Shown here: piece after piece, positions 15,848 to 22,370 of the stretch
Layout of the letters: the number at the start of each line of letters is the position of its first letter
Position numbering within the stretch: the first letter of the stretch is position 1
Assembly: GCA_964532515.1 (NCBI GenBank)
Contig: CAZHKH010000010.1
Location: 1-25,827, forward strand
Source: TMED161 sp964532515
Lineage (GTDB): Bacteria; Fidelibacterota; Marinisomatia; SCGC-AAA003-L08; D37C17
DNA: 25,827 bases
Direction: 5' to 3'
The notes under the pieces: model-generated
Seen by the model: only the letters and a program-made list of their open reading frames with translations
The model's database searches: none
Told to the model about the DNA's origin: nothing
Made by a program: the position numbers and the translations under genes

Positions 15848-16908
15848 AATAGTCTACTAATATCATTCTTCATAACTATAAAAAAGAATATGGCCAATAG
15901 GAGCACACCTATTTGCTGTATAATCATAAGAGTTTTAAAGGGAATACGTCTTCCAATAATACCTTCAATAATCGCAATTAAGGCGTGTCCCCCATCAAGA
16001 CCCGGAAATGGAAGAATATTAATTATTCCAAGATTAACACTTAATATTGCCATTAAATTAATTAAAGCTAACATTCCAATTTTACTTGCTTCACCTGCAA
16101 TTGATGCTATCTGAATAGGACCTCCAAAATTTTTTATATCTAATTGACCTGTAAAAAAGGATATAATGGAACTTGACATGATGCTAAGCCATGCAAGTAA
16201 ATCACTAAAACCATAATATATAGATTGAAAAAAACCCGGATTTAATTGAGCATATTCCGGAATAATTCCTATTATCCCGATACTATCTCCATTAGGACTT
16301 AATCTGCTTGATGTAAATACTGAAATATCAATTAATTCATTATTTCTTTGATATTCTAATTTTATATTTTTATTGGGCTTATCATTAATTATAATTCTAA
16401 TTTCATCCCAATCTGAAACATTAGATCCATCTATTGATATTATTTTATCACCAGCTAATAAGCCAGCCTTTTCAGCTGGTTCATTTACTACTAGTTCACC
16501 TATAATTGTACTATTTAATGGAATCCCTCTTCCATTAAAGAATGTAATCCCAGAAAATAATATAACAGCTAGAATAAAATTAAATATTACACCTCCAGAT
16601 GTAAACCATACTTTCTGAAGCATACTTTTTGAAACATACTCATCAGGCGCTCCATTATATTGATCATCTAAACTCTCATCGACCATTCCAGCTACTTTTA
16701 CATAGCCACCTATAGGGAATAAGCCAATTCCAAACTCAGTTCCATTTATTTTTTTCTTTAATCCTAAACCAAATAAATTAAATCCAACATAGAATTTTTC
16801 AACTCTAAGTCCAATTGATTTGGCTGCAAGAAAATGACCTAGCTCATGAATTACAACAAGAATTGTAATTATGAATAGAAAGGATAATGTATTGATTAGT
16901 ATTGTCAT
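15844..16908 (-). CDS. rseP: Site-2 intramembrane metalloprotease RseP
   Basis: This 354-residue S2P-family protease carries the zinc motif HELGH (His21, Glu22, His25) in its first membrane helix. The third ligand motif FPGLDGGH lies near the C-terminus. Between them is one PDZ domain (about 130-205, including AEKAGLLAGDKIISIDG). E. coli RseP has two PDZ domains; many other bacteria have one. It cleaves membrane-anchored regulators in envelope stress and remnant signal peptides. Its ATG shares one base with the dxr stop (TAATG), and it is the last gene of the minus-strand envelope cluster. No sigma-E/anti-sigma pair is visible nearby. Confidence 0.95.
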   Translation of the reverse strand: MTILINTLSFLFIITILVVIHELGHFLAAKSIGLRVEKFYVGFNLFGLGLKKKINGTEFGIGLFPIGGYVKVAGMVDESLDDQYNGAPDEYVSKSMLQKVWFTSGGVIFNFILAVILFSGITFFNGRGIPLNSTIIGELVVNEPAEKAGLLAGDKIISIDGSNVSDWDEIRIIINDKPNKNIKLEYQRNNELIDISVFTSSRLSPNGDSIGIIGIIPEYAQLNPGFFQSIYYGFSDLLAWLSIMSSSIISFFTGQLDIKNFGGPIQIASIAGEASKIGMLALINLMAILSVNLGIINILPFPGLDGGHALIAIIEGIIGRRIPFKTLMIIQQIGVLLLAIFFFIVMKNDISRLF

Positions 16909-18059
16909 TAAATATCTTTCAAATTAGTATTAATAAATTTTTGAGTCCATTCTATTTGACCAATTATTTCCTCTAAAGTTGGTCTACTAATATAATTATG
17001 TTTTTCTAAACATAACTCAACAAGTTTTGGAATATCTAAAAAATTAATTTTCTTATCTAAAAATAAACCTACAGACATATCATTAGCTATATTTAATATT
17101 GATGGAGAAGTCCCACCAGATAATGTAGAATCATAAGCTAATTTGATACACCTAAATTTTAGTAAATCAGGTTTCTCAAAAGTAAGATCAGATATTTTAG
17201 ATAAATCTAATGAATCTAATTCACAATTAAAATGTGAAGGATAATTAAGTGCATAATTAATTGGAATTTTCATATCAGGGAATCCTAATTGAGCCTTTAT
17301 GGATGTATCTTTAAATTCAACTAAAGAATGGACTATTGATTGCGGGTGGATAAGTATATCTATATATTGAGAATCAATATTAAATAACCACTTAGCCTCT
17401 ATTACTTCAAATCCTTTGTTCATCATTGTTGCTGAATCAATCGTAATTTTATTTCCCATATCCCAATTAGGATGATTCAGGGCATCCTTTATAGTGATAT
17501 CTTTAAATTTATCTTTAGATAATTTTCTAAATGGTCCACCTGAAGCAGTTAGAATGATTTTTTTTATTTCAGAATATTTTTCTCCAGCTAAGCATTGCCA
17601 TACGGCACTATGTTCGCTATCAACCGGCAAAATAGTAATATTATATTTTTTTGCTTCTTTCATTACAATTTCGCCTGCCATTACTAAGCTTTCTTTGTTT
17701 GCTAGTGCTAGGAGCTTTGTATCGCTCTTTAAAATACTTAGCGTCGGTTTTAAACCAGCTATGCCTACTATCGCATTTAATCCCAAATCAATTTTTCTTG
17801 AACTTATAAATTCTAAAATATTTTCATCTCCACTAATCAATTTGGTATTAGAATTATTTAATTTTTTTAGTTTTTTATATGATTCTTCATTATTAATACA
17901 TGCAAATTTCGGTTTATACTCTATAATTTGATTATATAATAATTTATAATTTGAGTTTGCATAGAGGTAATCAATCTCAAATTGATCATTATTTTTTAAT
18001 AAGTCTAACGCTTGAGTGCCAATAGAACCAGTAGAACCTAATATTGATATTTTTTTCAT
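16908..18059 (-). CDS. dxr: 1-deoxy-D-xylulose 5-phosphate reductoisomerase
   Basis: This 383-residue enzyme carries out the second step of the MEP isoprenoid pathway, using NADPH and a divalent metal. The N-terminal GSTGSIGTQALDLL is the NADPH-binding loop. LALANKESLVMAG, LPVDSEHSAVWQCL (metal ligands Asp and Glu) and ILTASGGPFR are the catalytic motifs. NHPNWDMGNKITIDSATMMN and EVIEAKWLF complete the set. Products of this pathway supply UppS, also in this cluster. The ATG at 18059 overlaps the stop of the upstream small gene (ATGA), and the stop shares a base with the rseP start. Confidence 0.97.
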   Translation of the reverse strand: MKKISILGSTGSIGTQALDLLKNNDQFEIDYLYANSNYKLLYNQIIEYKPKFACINNEESYKKLKKLNNSNTKLISGDENILEFISSRKIDLGLNAIVGIAGLKPTLSILKSDTKLLALANKESLVMAGEIVMKEAKKYNITILPVDSEHSAVWQCLAGEKYSEIKKIILTASGGPFRKLSKDKFKDITIKDALNHPNWDMGNKITIDSATMMNKGFEVIEAKWLFNIDSQYIDILIHPQSIVHSLVEFKDTSIKAQLGFPDMKIPINYALNYPSHFNCELDSLDLSKISDLTFEKPDLLKFRCIKLAYDSTLSGGTSPSILNIANDMSVGLFLDKKINFLDIPKLVELCLEKHNYISRPTLEEIIGQIEWTQKFINTNLKDI

Positions 18060-18628
18060 ATTTCTATATTTATCTCAATTAATTTATTTAAGACTAAACT
18101 TTGAGAATTAAAATTAAAAGCTATTGTTAAAAAGTAATTATTCCGTAATGCTGTTTTTATATTATATATATAATTAATAGCATTGTCACTAGTATCTATA
18201 CTAGTAATATTGTAATAAAATCCAAGTGCAGATAAATATCTATCTTTAACTATAAATTCAAAAATAGGGCCTAAATTAATCCAGTTAGATCTTTTTGAAT
18301 TTTCAAATAGATGGTTGTAGGAAAAAAATAAATTTAATGGACTATTTTTTTTTGATAATTGAAATGTTGTTTGATTTAAAAATTTAAATTTATCCAAATC
18401 AATTATAGATAATTTAGTTGAAGCTATTAGATTATGACTAATAAATTTATCAATTGAAAATATATATGTGCGATCTGTTTGATAACCTAGATTAAATTGA
18501 AACTCTTGATTCCTTAAATCAGAATAATCAATAAAAGAAATATCATTTATATTATTTTTTCCAACTATTAAAGAGATATTAAGTAATATAAATATAAGGT
18601 ATAAAAAATATTTTTTAAATAATACCAC
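18056..18628 (-). CDS. Uncharacterised small predicted envelope protein between lpxA and dxr
   Basis: I do not recognise this family. A GTG at 18628 gives 190 residues beginning MVLFKKYFLYLIFILLNI, a plausible signal peptide ending near IVGK. A TTG at 18652 would add eight residues ahead of it and spoil that pattern. The mature part has about ten short alternating polar/hydrophobic stretches rich in Phe, Tyr, Ile and Asn (for example EFQFNLGYQT, LNLFFSYNHLF, YLSALGFYYNITS, NYFLTIAFNFN), as in small outer-membrane beta-barrels. It overlaps lpxA by 14 bases and dxr by ATGA, so it is firmly embedded in the lipid A and envelope operon. An outer-membrane or periplasmic role is inference. A lipocalin-like fold is another possibility. 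Confidence 0.7.
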   Translation of the reverse strand: MVLFKKYFLYLIFILLNISLIVGKNNINDISFIDYSDLRNQEFQFNLGYQTDRTYIFSIDKFISHNLIASTKLSIIDLDKFKFLNQTTFQLSKKNSPLNLFFSYNHLFENSKRSNWINLGPIFEFIVKDRYLSALGFYYNITSIDTSDNAINYIYNIKTALRNNYFLTIAFNFNSQSLVLNKLIEINIEI

Positions 18629-19385
18629 GTTTACTACTCTTGATAAATTCAATAATTTTTAATATTTCATTTCTATTTTGAGACGCTTCATTTAATATTT
18701 TTATAGCCTGTAAAATATTAAATTCAGAACGATAAATGATTCTATATGCCTTTTTAATAGATTTAACTATATCGTCTGAAAAATTATTTCTTTTTAAACC
18801 TACACTATTAATCCCACAATATTTCAAAGGCTCTCCCATAGCTTTTATGTATGGCGGGACATCTTGAACTATTCTATATCCTCCACCAATAAAGGCATAT
18901 TCACCTATCTTACAAAATTGATGAATTGGTGTTGAACCACCTACTATTACATTATTTTCTATATCAACGTGGCCACCTACCTGCACATTATTAGATAATA
19001 TGACATTATCATTTAAAAAGGAATCATGTGCAACGTGGGAATATGCCATCAATAAGCAATTAGAACCAATAGTGGTTGTTTCTCTATCAGTTGTTCCTCT
19101 ATGTATTGTACAATATTCTCTAACTATGCAATTATCACCTATCTTAACATAAGTTTTTTCATTATTATATTTTAAATCTTGTGGTTTTTCCCCAATAATT
19201 GCACCTGAAAAAATTTCGCAATTTTTCCCAATTTTTGTTCCTGATTTTATTAAAACATGGGAATTAATTTTTGTGTTTTCACCAATACTTACATCTTTCT
19301 CAATAATTGAATATGCGCCAACGCTTACATTCTCTTTAATTTTGAATTTAGAATCTACTATTGAAGTTGAATGAATATTAGAAAT
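18615..19385 (-). CDS. lpxA: UDP-N-acetylglucosamine acyltransferase, non-canonical start
   Basis: LpxA adds the first acyl chain to UDP-GlcNAc in lipid A synthesis. The frame shows many left-handed helix hexapeptides (IGENTKINSHVLI, IGKNCEIFSGAIIG), the family signature GEKPQDLKY, REYCTIHRGT, and the catalytic region MAYSHVAHDS (His120). It ends in a normal C-terminal helical domain. Full length is 256 residues, the family norm. However, the first ATG or TTG in frame lies some 110 residues in, past essential structure. Upstream the frame is closed by TAG at 19398-19400. The likely start is ATT at 19385, nine bases after AGGAG, giving MSNIHSTSIVD. ATA at 19391, which overlaps the lpxC-fabZ stop as ATAA, is the alternative. 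A sequence error cannot be excluded. Confidence 0.9.
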   Translation of the reverse strand: MSNIHSTSIVDSKFKIKENVSVGAYSIIEKDVSIGENTKINSHVLIKSGTKIGKNCEIFSGAIIGEKPQDLKYNNEKTYVKIGDNCIVREYCTIHRGTTDRETTTIGSNCLLMAYSHVAHDSFLNDNVILSNNVQVGGHVDIENNVIVGGSTPIHQFCKIGEYAFIGGGYRIVQDVPPYIKAMGEPLKYCGINSVGLKRNNFSDDIVKSIKKAYRIIYRSEFNILQAIKILNEASQNRNEILKIIEFIKSSKRGII

Positions 19386-19387
19386 AT

Positions 19388-20803
19388 TTATATGCTCCTA
19401 TTTACTACAGATGCTAAAAATGTTGACTCTGCAACTAAATCTTTATTAACATGTATTGTAGCTTCTATTTTACATGTATTAAGTTTGAATTTAAGTAATT
19501 TTGCATTGATAATAAGTTGATCTCCAGGTACTACAATTTTTTTAAATCTGGTATTCTCAATAGCTGAAATATACATTAATTTTGATTCGGGGCTGGGAAT
19601 AGTATTTAAAACTAAAAACCCCCCTGCTTGAGCCATTGATTCAATTAATAAAACTCCTGGCATTACTGGCTGTCCAGGAAAGTGACCTTGAAAAAATGGT
19701 TCATTGAAAGTAACATTTTTAATAGCCTGGACTTCTTTACCTGAATTTAAATTATTTATTCTATCAATAAGCAGAAAAGGGTATCTATGTGGAAGTATAT
19801 TTAAAACCTCTCTGATATCAAAAGAAATTTTTTGTTTTTTAGGTGTCATCTTTTTATTAACTCCTCTATTAAAATACTTTCTTTTTATATTTTTTACTAA
19901 TTCTATATTAGCAAAATGTCCACTTCTTGCAGCTATAACATGTCCTTTGATTGGCATTCCAAGTAATTTGAGATCCCCTATTAAATCTAGTAGTTTATGC
20001 CTGACAGGCTCATTATAATATCGTAACTTAGTATCATTTAATAATCCATCAGAAGGTTTGACAGATTTTGAATTTAAAGAGATTCTTTTTTTTATTTTTT
20101 TAAATTCAATTTCATCTAATTCCTTATCAATAAATACAAGAGCATTATCTAAATTTCCTCCTTTAATTAAATCACAATCTAATAAATTAGTTACTTCAGA
20201 TAATAAACAAAAGGTTCTTGCCGGTGCAACATTATTTATAAATTCTTCTCTTATAGAATAGTAAGATGTATACTGAGTTCCTAGAGATTGATGCTTGTAA
20301 TCCATCATAAATGTAATTCTAAATTTATCAGAAGGAACAATATGAATATCAACTCCAGATTTTGGATTACTATATGTGATGGTCTCATCAATAACTAATT
20401 CCAGTCTATGTGCATCTTGCTCTTTTAACCCTGTACTAATAAACAAATCAACATAGGGTTTTGCGCTACCATCTAATATTGGGACTTCAAGATTATCTAT
20501 CTCAATCAAAAGATTATCAATATTTAAACCATGAATCGCTGCTAAGAGGTGTTCAATCGTATGTATTTCAATACCATTTTTACCTATAGTTGTGCCACGA
20601 GTAGCATCTACTACATTTGAAACAGAAGCTTCTATATTAGGAGAGTTATCTAAATCAATTCTTTTAAATTTGATTCCATGGTTAGAAGGGGCTGGTTTTA
20701 ATGTTATATTTGATATTAAACCTGTATGAAGACCTATGCCGGAGACTGTGATCTCACCCTTTATAGTCTGTTGAAATTTTAATTTATTTAAACTAGTAAC
20801 CAA
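19388..20803 (-). CDS. lpxC/fabZ: Bifunctional LpxC deacetylase / FabZ dehydratase fusion
   Basis: This 471-residue fusion has two enzymes. Residues 1-315 are UDP-3-O-acyl-GlcNAc deacetylase: HTIEHLLAAIHG with zinc ligand His85, then EPVRHKLLDLIGDL with His269 and Asp273, and RSGH with catalytic His296. Residues 325-471 are (3R)-hydroxyacyl-ACP dehydratase: LPHRYPFLLIDR with His339, and GHFPGQPVMPGVLLIESMAQ with Glu388. This fusion is known in Bacteroidetes, Chlorobi and relatives. It joins the committed step of lipid A synthesis to the fatty-acid step that competes for the same hydroxyacyl-ACP. The start is TTG at 20803; no ATG or GTG lies nearby and no clear Shine-Dalgarno is seen. It begins seven bases after the lpxD stop. 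Confidence 0.96.
   Translation of the reverse strand: MVTSLNKLKFQQTIKGEITVSGIGLHTGLISNITLKPAPSNHGIKFKRIDLDNSPNIEASVSNVVDATRGTTIGKNGIEIHTIEHLLAAIHGLNIDNLLIEIDNLEVPILDGSAKPYVDLFISTGLKEQDAHRLELVIDETITYSNPKSGVDIHIVPSDKFRITFMMDYKHQSLGTQYTSYYSIREEFINNVAPARTFCLLSEVTNLLDCDLIKGGNLDNALVFIDKELDEIEFKKIKKRISLNSKSVKPSDGLLNDTKLRYYNEPVRHKLLDLIGDLKLLGMPIKGHVIAARSGHFANIELVKNIKRKYFNRGVNKKMTPKKQKISFDIREVLNILPHRYPFLLIDRINNLNSGKEVQAIKNVTFNEPFFQGHFPGQPVMPGVLLIESMAQAGGFLVLNTIPSPESKLMYISAIENTRFKKIVVPGDQLIINAKLLKFKLNTCKIEATIHVNKDLVAESTFLASVVNRSI
19395..19399 (-). promoter_or_regulatory. Shine-Dalgarno of lpxA, inside the end of lpxC-fabZ
   Basis: AGGAG is embedded in the last codons of lpxC-fabZ. It sits nine bases before the ATT at 19385 and only three before the ATA at 19391, which favours ATT as the lpxA start. 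Confidence 0.65.
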
Positions 20804-20810
20804 ATTAAAA

Positions 20811-21803
20811 CTACTTCTTTTTAATTAAATCTGGAAGCTTAGCAATAAGTACATCTAATCTTTTTTTCTTTCTATGGTCTATTGCAGGTATTCCTGATAC
20901 TATCATATTTTTATCTAAAGATTTCATGACGGCAGATTTAGCTGCTACTTTACAATTATCACCTATAGTTAAATTGTCAATAACTCCAACTTGACCACCT
21001 AAAATCACATTATTACCTAATTGAGAACTACCTCCAATAGCAGATTGCCCAGCTATTATACAGTTATTACCTATTTTTACATTATGAGCAATATGTACCT
21101 GTCCATCTATTTTTGTTCCTTGTCCTATATGGGTTTTATTCATGGTAGCCCTATCAACTGTACATCCAGCTCCAATAACAACATCATCTTCTATAATAAC
21201 CGTGCCTACATGGGGAACCTGTATTATTTCTCCATTATCATCTATTATTCCAAATCCGCTTGCACCTAAAATACTACCTGAATTAATTATTACATTTTTA
21301 CCAATTTTAATATCATTATATATTGTTACATTAGGATGGATTATACTATTCTTCCCAATAACAGTATTTTCTCCTACATAAGTATTTGCACCAATAGAAA
21401 CTCCTGATTCTATTGTTGATTTTCTCTCTATAATTACATTGCTTCCTATACTAACATTAGTGCCTAAAACAACATTTTCTGAAATTTTAGCAGTTTTATC
21501 TATGCCTTTTTTAATTCTATTTATATCTAAATTAAAAAAATGTTTAACTATTTTAAAGAATGAGGTTTTTGGATTTTTAACAATTAATATTGATTTGTTA
21601 GTCTTGTTGAAATTAATTTTATCTGAAACAACAATAAGATCTGATTTTGATGTATCTAATAATTCAGCTCCTAGGCTATCATTTAAAAATGATATACAAG
21701 ATTTTTTGCCTGGGATTAAGTCATAAGCCCCTTTTATAATAAGGTTTTTATCACCATTCAAACTCCCATCAACTAATTTTCCTATTTTTAAAGCAGTAAT
21801 CAA
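20811..21803 (-). CDS. lpxD: UDP-3-O-acylglucosamine N-acyltransferase
   Basis: LpxD adds the second, N-linked hydroxyacyl chain to the deacetylated glucosamine. The 330-residue protein has the N-terminal uridine-binding domain (about 1-95). A long left-handed beta-helix of hexapeptide repeats follows (IGANTYVGENTVIGKNSIIHPNVTI). The catalytic and acyl-pocket region is QVHIAHNVKIGNNCIIAG, then SAIGGSSQLGNNVILGGQ. It ends in a short Lys-rich helix. The start is TTG at 21803, six bases after the ompH stop; the frame offers no ATG at the expected place. LpxD, LpxC-FabZ and LpxA are consecutive, so three early lipid A steps share one transcript. Confidence 0.96.
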   Translation of the reverse strand: MITALKIGKLVDGSLNGDKNLIIKGAYDLIPGKKSCISFLNDSLGAELLDTSKSDLIVVSDKINFNKTNKSILIVKNPKTSFFKIVKHFFNLDINRIKKGIDKTAKISENVVLGTNVSIGSNVIIERKSTIESGVSIGANTYVGENTVIGKNSIIHPNVTIYNDIKIGKNVIINSGSILGASGFGIIDDNGEIIQVPHVGTVIIEDDVVIGAGCTVDRATMNKTHIGQGTKIDGQVHIAHNVKIGNNCIIAGQSAIGGSSQLGNNVILGGQVGVIDNLTIGDNCKVAAKSAVMKSLDKNMIVSGIPAIDHRKKKRLDVLIAKLPDLIKKK

Positions 21804-21809
21804 ATAAAA

Positions 21810-22346
21810 TTAGTCATTCTGATTTTCAATTGATTTTTTTCTTAATTCATCTAAAACTGCATGAGTTAAATTGAATCTATCTTCTGCAAAAACAAATCCA
21901 CCAGATTGAGCATCTAATATAAAATCATATCCACCAGCTACCGCAACGTTGTCAATTGCAGCTTGAATTTTAGCTTGAACTGGCGCAAATAATTGATTTT
22001 GAATTCTATATATTTCACCTCCATTTGGTCCAAATTTTTCCATATTAAATTGTTGGACTCTTTGCTCCATCAATTGTATTTCTTTTTCTTTCTCAGCTCG
22101 TCTTTCTGCACTCATTAAAACTTTTTGTAGCTCGTAAGCTTGAAACAAGCTATCTCTTTTTACAATTAAAATTTCCATCTCATTTTCCCATTCTCTTTGC
22201 TTCTTCTCTAATTCTATTTGAACCTCTCTCACTTCTTCAAGTTCACTTAATATTTTTTGAGAATCTATATATCCAATTTTTATATCGCTGGACATTAATG
22301 TCCCAATAAAAATTATAAATAATAAAATAAAACTATTTCTTTTCAT
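21810..22346 (-). CDS. skp: OmpH/Skp-family periplasmic chaperone
   Basis: This 178-residue protein has a signal peptide (MKRNSFILLFIIFIGTLMSS). The mature start DIKIGYIDSQKILSELEEVREVQIELEK is typical of OmpH/Skp. A long helical coiled coil follows (about 35-110). It ends in a conserved hydrophobic segment (AIDNVAVAGGYDFILDAQSGG). Skp trimers hold unfolded outer-membrane proteins on the way to the BAM complex. It lies directly after bamA and before lpxD, the classic order. AGAGG is positioned nine bases before the ATG. The short Asn/Asp tail ENQND is not notable. Confidence 0.93.
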   Translation of the reverse strand: MKRNSFILLFIIFIGTLMSSDIKIGYIDSQKILSELEEVREVQIELEKKQREWENEMEILIVKRDSLFQAYELQKVLMSAERRAEKEKEIQLMEQRVQQFNMEKFGPNGGEIYRIQNQLFAPVQAKIQAAIDNVAVAGGYDFILDAQSGGFVFAEDRFNLTHAVLDELRKKSIENQND

Positions 22347-22355
22347 GTTTGTTAA

Positions 22356-22360
22356 CCTCT
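22356..22360 (-). promoter_or_regulatory. Shine-Dalgarno of skp/ompH
   Basis: AGAGG lies nine bases upstream of the ATG at 22346, in the 24-base gap after bamA. It is one of the few clear ribosome binding sites in the cluster. Confidence 0.5.
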
Positions 22361-22370
22361 TTATTTTAAA

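Noticed and set aside
18615..19052. Short LpxA-like protein starting at TTG 19052 (pseudogene or truncated lpxA)
   Set aside because: The conserved N-terminal hexapeptide coding continues in the same frame without stops to 19385, so the gene is intact with an unusual start.
21021..21381. Plus-strand frames opposite lpxD
   Set aside because: They are antisense shadows of hexapeptide-repeat coding; lpxD motifs on the minus strand are unambiguous.
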